NCBI GenBank assembly: GCA_039924845.1
Contig: JBDTAC010000030.1
Coordinates: forward strand, 1 to 46,421
Length of the DNA: 46,421 bases
From: Bacteroidia bacterium
GTDB lineage: Bacteria > Bacteroidota > Bacteroidia > DATLTG01
Direction of reading: 5' to 3'
The translations under genes and the position numbers were made by a program. The stretch's first letter is position 1, and every line of letters starts with the position of its first letter. Positions 23,823-32,881 of this stretch are shown here, piece after piece. The notes under the pieces are model-generated. The model was given only the letters and a program-made list of their open reading frames with translations, had not been told where the DNA came from and made no database searches.

Positions 23823-26015
23823 ATGAAAAAAATAAATTACCATTTTGTATTGTTCTCCTTCGTCTTACTTTTTTCCTTCTCGAAAAGAAGTTTTTCTCAA
23901 ACGCAAAAAAACGTGAAAATGAATTTCTACTTGACTTCATTGGAAGCGAATCCTGAAAAACAAAATTCCGTTGTAAATACACTTGTGAAAGGTAATGTAG
24001 ATGTTGTAAAAAAATTAATTTCTGAATATGGAGGACGATTCAAATTTTCTGCTGGAAGTATTTCATCTGTTGTTATTCCCGTGAGTGCGCTTAAATATTT
24101 CACTGCAAATGCTGCTATTATTCGTATGGAATGCTATCCTCATAAAATAAAAATGATGAACGATACCATGCGTGTTAAAAACAATGTCAATGAAGTGCAA
24201 GCAGGATTAGCTCCTTTGCCGCAACCGTATGATGGAAAAGGTGTTGTGCTTGGTTTTATTGATTCGGGGGTTGATTTTACACATCCTGATTTGCAAGATA
24301 GTGCAGGGAAAACGCGTATTAAATATTTGTGGGATCAAAATTTACCGAACAATGCTAGAACTCCTCAACCTTATGGATATGGCGAAGCTTGGAATAATTT
24401 GGCGATAGACAGCGGAATGGCGGCGGCATCAAAAGACACCTTGGAATATGGGCATGGCACTACCGTTGTGGGAATTGGCAGTGGAAATGCTAGAGCGAAT
24501 GGGCTTAATAAAGGGGTTGCTCCAAAAGCTGATATTATTGTAGTAGCACTTAATTTTAACAGTGATTCCAGCAACTTGATTTCGGATGCCGTTAATTACA
24601 TTTACAACAAAGCCAATATAATTGGAGAGCCTTGTGTTATTAATGCCAGTGTTGGCGATTATTATGGTTCTCACGATGGAAAAAATTTAGAAGCGCAACT
24701 GATTGATGGTATGATTACCGCTCAAAATGGGAGAGTGTTTGTAGCAGCTGCCGGAAATGCCGGGAATATTAATTATCACATCGGATATCCTGTTAACAGT
24801 GATACCAGTTTCACTTGGTATGCCTACGATGCCAGTTATCATAACGTAGATATACAAATGTGGGGAGATACCAATTCGTTCAAAAATGTACAATTTGGGA
24901 TTGGTGTTAATTTGCCTTCGGGTTCTTTCGCACAACGCGCGAAAACAATTTTTTCAACAATTGCCAGTCATTTGGGAGCCATTCAATACGATACTATTTA
25001 CAACAGTTCCCATCAAAGATTAGGCATCATGCAATCTTTCGGAGATTTAGCCAACGGCGTTTATTCCATGGAATTTGTGATTGTTCCAGATTCTATCAGT
25101 TACAATTGGAGTTTAATGACCACAGGAAGCGGCACATTTGATTCTTGGAGTTTTGACGTAGTCAATTCTGGATTACCCAACGTAAGCGTGTTGCCAGCTA
25201 TGGCATATTATCAAACGCCTGACGCAAAAAAATCCTTGTGCAGCAGTTTTCAATGCTCCAACCAAGTGATTACCGTTGCTAATTATGTCAATCGAAATGA
25301 TTATTACGATTACAAAGATAGTTTGATCACTATGGCAGGTGAAACAACAGGAGCTATCGCGCCTTCTTCCAGTTTAGGTCCCACACGCGATGGCAGACAA
25401 AAGCCAGATATTGCTGCAACAGGTGATGTTACACTTTCTTGTGCCGTATTGTATTTGGTGAACGAATTTATTGCTAATGGAATAGGTTATAAAATAGGAT
25501 TAGGAAGCAAGCACATGCGGAATGGCGGAACTTCTTCTGCTTCTCCAGTTGTGGCGGGAATAGCTGCTTTGTATTTAGAACGCTATCCGAATTCGACCAA
25601 TATTCAAGTAAAAAATGCCATTACAGAATGTGCGAAACAAGATAATTTTACCGGATACAGTTTGCCTGATAATACTTGGGGATATGGAAAAGCAAATGCT
25701 TTTGGTGCGCTGACAGGTTGCGTAACGAGTGTTCCGGAAAATAATTTTTCGAGCGGACATTATTTTTCTGTCTATCCGAATCCCTTTACAGATAAGACAA
25801 GCATTAGTTACGACATTTCAAAAATTGCTGGAAATTCGGGAACTAATTATATTCAAATCGTAGATGTATTGGGAAGAGTTATTCAACAAATAAAAATTAC
25901 GGATACTCAAAACACGATTACGTTTTACAAAAATAATTTTCCGAACGGATTTTATTTCGTCAATTTATTAGTGAACGGAAAAAATATTCAAATAGAAAAA
26001 ATGATAATTTTGTAG
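23823..26015 (+). CDS. Secreted subtilisin-like (S8) protease with T9SS sorting domain
   Basis: A 730-residue exported protease. Signal peptide (about 1-26), a propeptide-like region (27-130), then the S8 catalytic domain. The catalytic Asp is in GFIDSGVDFTHPDL (about residue 146), the His in EYGHGTTVVGIGSG (about 210), the oxyanion Asn probably in AAAGNAGN and the Ser in GGTSSASPVVAGIAALYL (about 570). A beta insert lies between the His and Ser motifs. The last ~80 residues (FSVYPNPFTDKTSISYDI to the end) are a type A T9SS C-terminal signal, so it should pass the outer membrane through the type IX system. Two palindrome copies fall in this terminal part (25738-25750 and near 25928). Target unknown. 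Confidence 0.9.
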   Translation: MKKINYHFVLFSFVLLFSFSKRSFSQTQKNVKMNFYLTSLEANPEKQNSVVNTLVKGNVDVVKKLISEYGGRFKFSAGSISSVVIPVSALKYFTANAAIIRMECYPHKIKMMNDTMRVKNNVNEVQAGLAPLPQPYDGKGVVLGFIDSGVDFTHPDLQDSAGKTRIKYLWDQNLPNNARTPQPYGYGEAWNNLAIDSGMAAASKDTLEYGHGTTVVGIGSGNARANGLNKGVAPKADIIVVALNFNSDSSNLISDAVNYIYNKANIIGEPCVINASVGDYYGSHDGKNLEAQLIDGMITAQNGRVFVAAAGNAGNINYHIGYPVNSDTSFTWYAYDASYHNVDIQMWGDTNSFKNVQFGIGVNLPSGSFAQRAKTIFSTIASHLGAIQYDTIYNSSHQRLGIMQSFGDLANGVYSMEFVIVPDSISYNWSLMTTGSGTFDSWSFDVVNSGLPNVSVLPAMAYYQTPDAKKSLCSSFQCSNQVITVANYVNRNDYYDYKDSLITMAGETTGAIAPSSSLGPTRDGRQKPDIAATGDVTLSCAVLYLVNEFIANGIGYKIGLGSKHMRNGGTSSASPVVAGIAALYLERYPNSTNIQVKNAITECAKQDNFTGYSLPDNTWGYGKANAFGALTGCVTSVPENNFSSGHYFSVYPNPFTDKTSISYDISKIAGNSGTNYIQIVDVLGRVIQQIKITDTQNTITFYKNNFPNGFYFVNLLVNGKNIQIEKMIIL

Positions 26016-26036
26016 CGTTAAAAAAAATAATTTTCT

Positions 26037-26315
26037 GTGGAAAAAAGAATTAAAAATTTCGGAATAGCAGCTGTTGGTTTTGGTTTAGCAGCATCCATGC
26101 TTTGTTTGGTTACTTATTTTAAGTTTCAAGCCTTATTTTTGGCTATTTTAATGGGATTTACAGGATTTATCTGTACCAATATTTACATCGTTTTAAACAA
26201 CAAATATCAAGTAAATAAAGAAAAAATTAATCCAGGAATTGCCGGATTAATTCTCAATTCCATTCCGATGCTTTTTGTTTTTATTATTTTATACTTCGTA
26301 CGAAAACAACATTAA
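26037..26315 (+). CDS. Small membrane protein, unknown function
   Basis: 92 residues with three predicted membrane helices (about 8-28, 32-52 and 67-87) and a basic end. The start is a GTG at 26037-26039, directly abutting a palindrome copy (about 26021-26036). It lies 21 bases after the subtilase stop and 3 bases before the UbiA start, suggesting a shared transcript with ubiA. I do not recognise a family. Such small proteins often precede ubiA-like genes in Bacteroidota, but I cannot confirm this here. Confidence 0.6.
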   Translation: MEKRIKNFGIAAVGFGLAASMLCLVTYFKFQALFLAILMGFTGFICTNIYIVLNNKYQVNKEKINPGIAGLILNSIPMLFVFIILYFVRKQH

Positions 26316-26318
26316 AAT

Positions 26319-27194
26319 TTGTCTTCTCAAAAAAATATTTTTCAAAACTATTTATCACTCGTTAAATTTAGTCACACGGTTTTCGCTTTGCCTTTTGCGT
26401 GCATCGGTTTTTTTATTGCCGTAAAACTCAATCATTTTCCGTTCAGCATTAAAATTTTTGCCTTGGTTTTGCTTTGCATGATTTTCGCGAGAAGCGCAGC
26501 TATGGCTTTTAACAGATACATCGACAAAGATATTGATAGCAAAAATGATCGTACCAAAAACAGAGAAATTCCAGCCGGAATTATTTCTGCGAAATCCGCT
26601 TTATTATTCACCATTTTAAACGCTGGTTGTTTTATTGCAGCAACTTATTTCATCAATCCGCTTTGCTTTTTTCTTTCTCCAATTGCATTGCTTGTCATTC
26701 TGGGATACAGTTATACCAAGCGTTTCACATTTTTATGTCATCTTGTTTTGGGCATCGGATTATCGCTCGCTCCTATTGGCGCGTACATTGCTGTAACTGG
26801 AAAATTTGCGCTGTTGCCTTTGTTGTATTCCTTCGCTGTACTTTGCTGGGTAAGTGGTTTCGATATGATTTACGCGATGCAAGACGAAGATTTTGATAAG
26901 TCAGAAAAATTATTCTCCGTACCTGCTTCTTTCGGAAAAAAATTTTCTTTGCGTTTTTCGAACCTTTTGCATTTTCTTTGTTTTGCGTTTATCGCTTACG
27001 CTGGATATTCGGCACATTTCGGATACTGGTATTGGATTGGAACAGGTATTTTTACAGCACTTTTAATCTATCAACACACTTTGGTAAAACCAAATGATTT
27101 AAGTCGCGTAAACATTGCCTTTATGACTACCAATGGGATTGCCAGCGTTGTGTTTGCGATTTTCGTCATCGTAGATTTGTATTTTCGAGCTTGA
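26319..27194 (+). CDS. UbiA-family polyprenyltransferase
   Basis: A 291-residue integral membrane prenyltransferase with eight to nine helices and both Asp-rich motifs: NRYIDKDIDSKNDRTKNREI (about residues 67-86) and YAMQDEDFDKSEK (about 185-197). These bind the Mg-diphosphate of the prenyl donor. The sequence around SHTVFALPFACIGFF and NREIPAGIISAKSALL resembles the 4-hydroxybenzoate/futalosine-pathway (MqnP) type more than MenA. The exact acceptor, probably a menaquinone precursor, is inference. The start is TTG at 26319, directly after the stop of the preceding gene. A palindrome copy overlaps codons 4-8 (KNIFQ). Confidence 0.82.
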   Translation: MSSQKNIFQNYLSLVKFSHTVFALPFACIGFFIAVKLNHFPFSIKIFALVLLCMIFARSAAMAFNRYIDKDIDSKNDRTKNREIPAGIISAKSALLFTILNAGCFIAATYFINPLCFFLSPIALLVILGYSYTKRFTFLCHLVLGIGLSLAPIGAYIAVTGKFALLPLLYSFAVLCWVSGFDMIYAMQDEDFDKSEKLFSVPASFGKKFSLRFSNLLHFLCFAFIAYAGYSAHFGYWYWIGTGIFTALLIYQHTLVKPNDLSRVNIAFMTTNGIASVVFAIFVIVDLYFRA

Positions 27195-27210
27195 AAAAAT
27201 ATTTTTTGAA
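27191..27210. repeat. Dispersed AT palindrome at the ubiA stop
   Basis: A near-perfect palindrome with core AAAAAATATTTTTT overlapping the last codons and stop of the ubiA-like gene. It could form a weak hairpin; no GC clamp is present. Confidence 0.6.
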
Positions 27211-27260
27211 ACGTATTTTTGGGTCTTTTACGGAAAGTATCGTTTTTCAAAAAATAATAA

Positions 27261-27268
27261 TACATTTG
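27261..27268 (+). promoter_or_regulatory. Candidate -7 box for the DUF4412-like pair
   Basis: TACATTTG is a perfect match to TAnnTTTG, 76 bases before the start at 27344. No good -33 box is visible at the proper distance. Confidence 0.35.
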
Positions 27269-27343
27269 TTTCCTTTATCTATTGTAAAATAAGAGAATGA
27301 GTGTATTTCCAGTGAGAAAAACAAAAGCGAAGTGTAAATAGTT

Positions 27344-28021
27344 ATGAAAAAAAAAGTACTCTTTTCTCTTGCAATTTCTTTCCTAATTATTTTAAGCAGT
27401 TGTCGCCACAGCAACGATACTTTTTTTTCGGAAGGAGTAATTGAGTACGCTGCTACGCCTGTAGATCAGAATAATTCGATGGCGAGTTTAGCGCCCAATA
27501 AAATGACGGTAGAATTTAAAAATAATAAGTCTTGTGCGGAATTATCCGCTGGAATGGGATTGTTTAAAATGTCCATTATTTCGGATCCGAAAACCATGTC
27601 GGTTATCAATTTAGTGAAATTAGTAACCAAGCAATTTGTACACGTTTCCGATTCCGTAGAAATAAAAACGGAAATGGGAAAATCACCTCAATTTATCATT
27701 ACCGAAACCAATGAAACGAAGCTAATTGCAGGCTATAAATGCAAGAGAGCAATTGTTTCGTTTGCCGATAAAAAACAGCCTGATTTTGTTGTTTATTATA
27801 CCAACGACATTGATATTGTTAAACCGAATTGGGATAATCCTTTTCATGAAATTGATGGCGTTTTGATGGAATATCAATTAAAACGTTACGGTTTGGAATT
27901 AAAATTTACCGCAACATCTGTAACAAAAAAAGACATTGACGACAAAGATTTCGAAATCCCAAAAGGATATAAAACAATGTCGGCGAAAGAAATGGATCAA
28001 CTTTTTCAAAGTCTGCAATAA
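27344..28021 (+). CDS. DUF4412-like lipoprotein
   Basis: A 225-residue lipoprotein with a lipobox IILSSC (lipidated Cys at about 20), likely anchored in a membrane facing the periplasm. The body begins GVIEYAATPVD and ends FEIPKGYKTMSAKEMDQLF. It aligns along its length with the next gene, and the pattern GYKCKRAIVSFAD matches GYLCKKAEMTVVD there. The fold resembles DUF4412 (beta-rich, LolA-like). No catalytic residues are apparent. It lies 33 bases before its paralogue, so the two are probably co-transcribed. Function unknown. Confidence 0.72.
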   Translation: MKKKVLFSLAISFLIILSSCRHSNDTFFSEGVIEYAATPVDQNNSMASLAPNKMTVEFKNNKSCAELSAGMGLFKMSIISDPKTMSVINLVKLVTKQFVHVSDSVEIKTEMGKSPQFIITETNETKLIAGYKCKRAIVSFADKKQPDFVVYYTNDIDIVKPNWDNPFHEIDGVLMEYQLKRYGLELKFTATSVTKKDIDDKDFEIPKGYKTMSAKEMDQLFQSLQ

Positions 28022-28054
28022 ATTATCAATCAATAAAAATCAAAATAAAATCAC

Positions 28055-28759
28055 ATGAAAAAAAGTATAAAAATTATTTTAGCAGCAAGTTTCGCATTGC
28101 TTTGTTTGAGCAATGTAAAAGCAGCAAAAAGTTTCGAAGGTGTTATAACGTACGACATCAAAATTGACAATTCCGCGGGAACGATTCCGCAAGAACAAAT
28201 GGCAATGTTTGAAGGAAGTACGCTGACACTTTACACGAAAGAAGATTTCACAAAAGTTCAGATGAGTATGGGTCCAATACAAAGTACAACCATCACCGAC
28301 AAAAAGAGCAATGTAATAACTACTTTGTTTAATACGATGGGACAAAAAATGATGACTAAAATGAAGTTAGATTCATTAATGAAAGCTGGTAAGGGCAATG
28401 TAAATGAACCTACTTATAAATATGACAGTGAAACAAAAACCATTGCAGGTTATTTGTGTAAAAAAGCCGAAATGACGGTGGTAGATAAAAAAACAGGCGA
28501 AAAAATAACCTCTGTTGTATATTATACGGAGGACATTCCTGCTTTAGATCACAATGTAGAGGGAGTTGGTGGATATCCAAATGGGCTCAAAGGTTATCCT
28601 TTAGAATATGAAATTCATCGCAAAGGAATTACGATGAAAATGACGGCTAAATCTGTTGAGAAAAAAACATTAACAAACGCTGATTTCGCGATTCCAGATG
28701 GCTATACGTTGATGAGTTTGGATCAAATGAAAATGATGCAACAAGGTGGTGGACATTAA
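28055..28759 (+). CDS. DUF4412 family secreted protein
   Basis: A 234-residue protein with a cleavable signal peptide (MKKSIKIILAASFALLCLSNVKA; no lipobox Cys) and a DUF4412-type body starting SFEGVITYDIKIDNS, with the central IAGYLCKKAEMTV and the end FAIPDGYTLMSLDQM. It is a paralogue of the preceding lipoprotein but probably soluble in the periplasm. The tail is Met/Gln/Gly-rich (MKMMQQGGGH). A rho-independent terminator follows. The role of the family is unknown; its resemblance to lipoprotein carriers is a structural impression only. Confidence 0.8.
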   Translation: MKKSIKIILAASFALLCLSNVKAAKSFEGVITYDIKIDNSAGTIPQEQMAMFEGSTLTLYTKEDFTKVQMSMGPIQSTTITDKKSNVITTLFNTMGQKMMTKMKLDSLMKAGKGNVNEPTYKYDSETKTIAGYLCKKAEMTVVDKKTGEKITSVVYYTEDIPALDHNVEGVGGYPNGLKGYPLEYEIHRKGITMKMTAKSVEKKTLTNADFAIPDGYTLMSLDQMKMMQQGGGH

Positions 28760-28767
28760 TCGCCTTC

Positions 28768-28783
28768 GAAAAAATATTTTTTC
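28768..28783. repeat. Dispersed AT palindrome, exact 16-mer
   Basis: GAAAAAATATTTTTTC, identical to the copies at 29001-29016 (inside ftsK) and 34312-34327 (inside the SpoIID-like gene). Here it is intergenic, just before the terminator at 28792. Confidence 0.8.
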
Positions 28784-28791
28784 AAACGTTC

Positions 28792-28830
28792 AAAATCCTC
28801 TTGTTTCATTACAGGAGGATTTTTCTTTTT
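28792..28830 (+). terminator. Rho-independent terminator after the DUF4412 pair
   Basis: Stem AAAATCCTCTTG (28792-28803) with CAGGAGGATTTT (28812-28823), one G-U pair and an eight-base loop, followed by TTTTCTTTTT-type sequence to 28830. This one has an ordinary loop, not the AT palindrome, which lies separately just upstream. Confidence 0.8.
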
Positions 28831-28888
28831 CCACAATCGAACGTGCATAACATTATTACTTCTTTACAGACAAAAGCGGCAGATTGCT

Positions 28889-28896
28889 TATTTTTG
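28889..28896 (+). promoter_or_regulatory. Candidate -7 box of ftsK
   Basis: TATTTTTG, a perfect TAnnTTTG match, 19 bases before the ftsK ATG. No convincing -33 element is visible at the usual spacing. If used, the 5' leader would be only about 13 bases. Confidence 0.4.
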
Positions 28897-28915
28897 ATTT
28901 CTTCTAAATCAACAA

Positions 28916-31375
28916 ATGGCAGAGCGTAAATCGAATACATTAAAAAGTCCTAAAAAAGCAGATAAAACTGCGGAAGGAAAAGTGTCTGAAAAAGTGCCTG
29001 GAAAAAATATTTTTTCAACGAGCATTTTTCAATCATTTAAAAATCCTTTTGAAGATGCGCGTTTTCGTAAAATAAGCGGATTGATTTTTATCTTATTTTC
29101 AGTGTATCTTTTTATCGCACTTGTTTCCTATTTATTTACGTGGCAAATTGATCAAGACAAAGTACTCGGACCTTGGTCTGCGATGAAAGTGAATAATTGG
29201 TTGGGGAAAATCGGCGCCGTTACATCGTTTCAATTTATGCACCAATGGTTTGGTGTTTCTGCATTTATTTTTTCGTTTTTATTTTTCATCATCGGGATAA
29301 AAATACTTTTCAATGTTACCTTGCTTCCGCTGATACGCACGTTTCAAATTTCTTTTTTTGTACTGATTTGGACTTCGGCAACACTCGGATTTTTATTTCA
29401 CAATGATTTTGCTCCTGGCGGCGGATTAGGCTATAACATTGGCTTGTGGCTAAATGAAACACTCGGAAAAGTAGGCACGGGATTTTTAATTTTCTTTTCT
29501 CTTATCGGATTTTTAGCATTGACGTTTAATCTTTCTTTTGATTGGTTTTCATCAACTAAAAAAGAAGAAAAGGAAAAAGAAATTCCTACTGAAATTATCC
29601 AGAAAGAAGAACCAGAAGATGTTTTTAATACCGTTCGAGAAGATAAAATAGTTTCTTTCGATTTAACGGACGAGCGTTCTACCGCCAACGATATAGAAGA
29701 TGAAACAGAACCTGAAATAAAATCGGAGGAAAAAAAAAACTTAGAAATAATCGATGAAAATACAGTTCCGTTTTCGATCGAAGAAACACCTATTGAAAAA
29801 AATATTTTTTCAGAAGATAAAAAAACTGAAAACGATTTGCCTTTCGGAGAATACGATCCAACCTTAGAACTTTCTTCGTATCAATTGCCTTCCATTGATT
29901 TATTAGAGCAATACAACAACAAAGAAATCAATGTAAATACGGAAGAGCTGACTGCGAATAAAAATAAAATTGTAGAAACGCTTCGCAATTACAACATTGA
30001 AATTGATAAAATTAAAGCGACGATTGGACCAACAGTTACGCTGTACGAAATTATTCCGGCAGCTGGAGTTCGGATTTCTAAAATAAAAAATTTAGAAGAC
30101 GACATCGCGCTAAGCCTTTCTGCGCTTGGTATTCGGATTATTGCGCCGATTCCTGGAAGAGGAACAATTGGTATTGAAGTGCCGAATCTAAATCCGGAAA
30201 CGGTGGCAATGCGTTCCATTATTGCATCGGAAAAATTTCAAAATACAACAATGGATTTACCGATTGCTTTGGGTAAAACAATTTCGAACGAAACATTTAT
30301 TGCTGATTTAACAAAAATGCCGCATTTGTTGATGGCAGGGGCGACTGGACAAGGAAAATCAGTTGGATTGAATGCAGTTTTAGTTTCTTTATTATACAAA
30401 AAACATCCTTCGCAAATAAAATTTGTGTTGGTAGATCCTAAAAAAGTAGAGCTCACGTTGTTCAATAAAATTGAACGTCATTTTTTGGCGAAACTTCCGA
30501 ATTCAGAAGAAGCGATTATTACGGATACAAAAAAGGTAATTCATACGCTCAATTCCTTGTGTATTGAGATGGACAACCGTTATGATTTATTAAAAAATGC
30601 GCAAGTCAGAAACATAAAAGAATACAATACTAAATTTATTGCACGAAAATTAAATCCCAATAACGGACATAAATTTTTACCATATATCGTTTTGGTGGTA
30701 GATGAATTTGCGGATTTAATTATGACCGCCGGAAAAGAAGTAGAGATGCCCATTGCACGTTTGGCACAGTTGGCACGTGCAATCGGAATCCATTTGATTA
30801 TTGCAACGCAACGCCCGTCGGTAAATATTATTACGGGAACGATTAAAGCCAATTTCCCTGCGCGAATTGCTTTTCGTGTTTCTTCAAAAATTGATTCACG
30901 CACCATTTTGGATTCCGGCGGAGCCGACCAATTGATTGGTCGCGGAGATATGTTGCTTTCCACCGGAAACGATTTAATTCGTTTGCAATGCGCTTTTGTG
31001 GATACGCCCGAAGTAGATCGAATTTGCGATTTTATTGGTTCTCAACGCAGTTATCCCGAAGCATTTTTATTGCCAGAATACGTGGATGAAAATGCGGAAG
31101 CAACGCAAGGAGATTTTTCTGCGGAAGACAATGACGCACTTTTTGAAGAAGCGGCGAGAATTATTGTGCAACATCAACAAGGCTCTGCATCGCTGTTACA
31201 GCGAAGATTAAAATTAGGATACAACAGAGCTGGCAGAATTGTAGATCAATTAGAAGCAGCAAAAATTATTGGTCCGTTTGAAGGCTCTAAGGCGCGCGAA
31301 GTATTGATTAAAGATGCGTTGAGTTTGGAACAATTTTTGACTGACTTAAAAAGCAGAAGGTCGGAACCTTTCTAA
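28916..31375 (+). CDS. ftsK: DNA translocase FtsK/SpoIIIE
   Basis: An 819-residue translocase that pumps chromosomal DNA at the division septum. N-terminal cytoplasmic leader (1-55), four membrane helices (about 60-200), a Glu/Lys-rich linker (about 210-330) and the alpha/beta motor with Walker A GATGQGKS (about 475-482) and Walker B VLVVDEFADLIM (about 590-601). A C-terminal gamma winged helix (about 735-805, SLLQRRLKLGYNRAGRIVDQLE) is of the kind that reads orienting sequences (KOPS/SRS). Two palindrome copies sit in frame in the non-conserved parts (codons about 29-34 and 294-299, GKNIFS and EKNIFS). Length is normal for Bacteroidota. Confidence 0.95.
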   Translation: MAERKSNTLKSPKKADKTAEGKVSEKVPGKNIFSTSIFQSFKNPFEDARFRKISGLIFILFSVYLFIALVSYLFTWQIDQDKVLGPWSAMKVNNWLGKIGAVTSFQFMHQWFGVSAFIFSFLFFIIGIKILFNVTLLPLIRTFQISFFVLIWTSATLGFLFHNDFAPGGGLGYNIGLWLNETLGKVGTGFLIFFSLIGFLALTFNLSFDWFSSTKKEEKEKEIPTEIIQKEEPEDVFNTVREDKIVSFDLTDERSTANDIEDETEPEIKSEEKKNLEIIDENTVPFSIEETPIEKNIFSEDKKTENDLPFGEYDPTLELSSYQLPSIDLLEQYNNKEINVNTEELTANKNKIVETLRNYNIEIDKIKATIGPTVTLYEIIPAAGVRISKIKNLEDDIALSLSALGIRIIAPIPGRGTIGIEVPNLNPETVAMRSIIASEKFQNTTMDLPIALGKTISNETFIADLTKMPHLLMAGATGQGKSVGLNAVLVSLLYKKHPSQIKFVLVDPKKVELTLFNKIERHFLAKLPNSEEAIITDTKKVIHTLNSLCIEMDNRYDLLKNAQVRNIKEYNTKFIARKLNPNNGHKFLPYIVLVVDEFADLIMTAGKEVEMPIARLAQLARAIGIHLIIATQRPSVNIITGTIKANFPARIAFRVSSKIDSRTILDSGGADQLIGRGDMLLSTGNDLIRLQCAFVDTPEVDRICDFIGSQRSYPEAFLLPEYVDENAEATQGDFSAEDNDALFEEAARIIVQHQQGSASLLQRRLKLGYNRAGRIVDQLEAAKIIGPFEGSKAREVLIKDALSLEQFLTDLKSRRSEPF
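29001..29016. repeat. Dispersed AT palindrome inside ftsK, copy 1
   Basis: GAAAAAATATTTTTTC in the disordered N-terminal leader of FtsK, reading KNIF in frame. Confidence 0.8.
29795..29811. repeat. Dispersed AT palindrome inside ftsK, copy 2
   Basis: GAAAAAAATATTTTTTC in the acidic linker of FtsK, again reading KNIFS in frame. With copy 1 it gives the same short peptide twice in otherwise unrelated linker sequence. Confidence 0.8.
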
Positions 31376-31413
31376 TTTTAAATTATATTTACATCAATAA
31401 AAAAATATTTTTC

Positions 31414-32076
31414 ATGAACTCAAAAAAAGTTTTTTTCATCGCCTGTTTTGTGGTTACAACAAATTATAGCATAAAACTCACCGCCCAAAATACTCCCGTA
31501 GATAAAAAAGCGAAAACGATTTTGGATAATTTGAGTGCGAAAACAAAAACATATACGTCCATAAAGGCAGATTTTTCCATCGCTATTGAAAACAGCAAAA
31601 AAGAAATCGATACGCAAACTGGAAGCATCGAAGTAAAAGGAACGAAATACAAACTCAGTATCAAAGGACAAGATATTATCTCCGATGGAAAAGTGGTGTG
31701 GACGTATTTAAAAGATGCGAACGAAGTGCAAATAAACAATGTGGACAATACTTCGGATGATGCGATAAATCCTTCTACCATTTTTACGATTTACGAAAAA
31801 GGTTTTAAATATGCTTTTGAAAGTGAATCGAAAAGTGGGATTGAAACAATTGATTTGTTTCCATTAAATCCGGCTAAAAAGAAATATCATACGGTTAAAT
31901 TGATGATTGACAAAACGAAAAATCAAATCACTTCTATTATTGTGTTGATGAAAGATGCTTCCTCAATCACGTACACGATTAAAAATTTTATTCCGAATGC
32001 GCCTGTGAATGATACTTCTTTTACGTACGATCCAAAATCACATCCTGGTGCAGATGTAGTGGATTTGAGAGAATAA
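31414..32076 (+). CDS. lolA: LolA-type outer-membrane lipoprotein carrier
   Basis: A 220-residue periplasmic protein of the LolA fold: signal peptide (about 1-25, ending KLTAQ), then the beta sheet with the typical blocks SIKADFSIAIENSKKE, GSIEVKGTKYKLSIKGQDIISDGKV, VWTYLKDANEVQINN and ITSIIVLMKDASSITYTIKNF. LolA carries lipoproteins across the periplasm to the outer membrane. It lies 38 bases after ftsK, an arrangement common in Bacteroidota, and is probably co-transcribed with it. A palindrome copy lies just before the ATG (about 31401-31412). Confidence 0.87.
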   Translation: MNSKKVFFIACFVVTTNYSIKLTAQNTPVDKKAKTILDNLSAKTKTYTSIKADFSIAIENSKKEIDTQTGSIEVKGTKYKLSIKGQDIISDGKVVWTYLKDANEVQINNVDNTSDDAINPSTIFTIYEKGFKYAFESESKSGIETIDLFPLNPAKKKYHTVKLMIDKTKNQITSIIVLMKDASSITYTIKNFIPNAPVNDTSFTYDPKSHPGADVVDLRE

Positions 32077-32098
32077 GAATATAAAAAAGAGAATTCGG

Positions 32099-32881
32099 TT
32101 GAAAAAAAATCGCCCACTTATTTTAGTAACAAACGACGATGGTATTTCTGCCAATGGCATCAAAGCCTTGGTGGTAGAAATGAAAAAATTAGGCGATGTG
32201 GTGATTGTTGCGCCCGATAAATCTCAATCCGGAATGGGACATGCGATTACTATTAACGCTACCTTGCATATTGAAAAAACAAATTTTCACGATGTGTTAA
32301 TGGAATACAGTTGCAGCGGAACGCCGGTAGATTGTGTGAAATTAGCCGTCAATAAAATTCTGACACGTAAACCAGATTTATGTGTTTCTGGAATCAATCA
32401 TGGTTCTAATATGTCGATTAATGTCATCTATTCCGGCACCATGTCTGCCGCTGTGGAAGGATCGATTGAACATATTCCTTCCATCGGATTTTCGCTTTGC
32501 GATTATTCTAAGGACGCTGATTTTAAAGCTTCTCAAAAATATATTTTTCAACTCGCAAAAAAAATTTTAGAAACAGGTTTGCCTGAAGGTGTTTCGTTAA
32601 ACGTCAATATTCCGCTTGCGAAGGAAAAGGAATTAAAAGGAATAAAAATTTCGCGCCAAGCAAAAGCTACTTGGATTGAAGAGTTGGACGAACGAAAAGA
32701 TCCTTCTGGGAAAACTTATTTTTGGCTCACCGGAAAATTTGAAAATTTTGAACAAGGAAATTCTGAAACAGATGTGTGGGCGATAGAAAATAATTATATT
32801 TCGGTAGTGCCAGTACACTTTGATATGACAGCACATCACGCATTTAAAAAAATAAAAAATCTTGAAAATATCACACTATGA
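32099..32881 (+). CDS. surE: 5'/3'-nucleotidase SurE
   Basis: A 260-residue metal-dependent nucleoside monophosphate phosphatase. Motifs: VTNDDGISANGI at the N-terminus with the paired Asp at residues 13-14, APDKSQSGMGHAIT (about 38-51), CSGTPVDCVKLAV (about 72-84) and VSGINHGSNMSINVIYSGTMSAA (about 95-117) with the metal-binding Asn. Length is normal. The start is a TTG at 32099 with no nearer ATG before the conserved NDDG. The stop overlaps the next gene by four bases. Expected in the cytoplasm, with a role in nucleotide salvage or stress survival. Confidence 0.93.
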   Translation: MKKNRPLILVTNDDGISANGIKALVVEMKKLGDVVIVAPDKSQSGMGHAITINATLHIEKTNFHDVLMEYSCSGTPVDCVKLAVNKILTRKPDLCVSGINHGSNMSINVIYSGTMSAAVEGSIEHIPSIGFSLCDYSKDADFKASQKYIFQLAKKILETGLPEGVSLNVNIPLAKEKELKGIKISRQAKATWIEELDERKDPSGKTYFWLTGKFENFEQGNSETDVWAIENNYISVVPVHFDMTAHHAFKKIKNLENITL

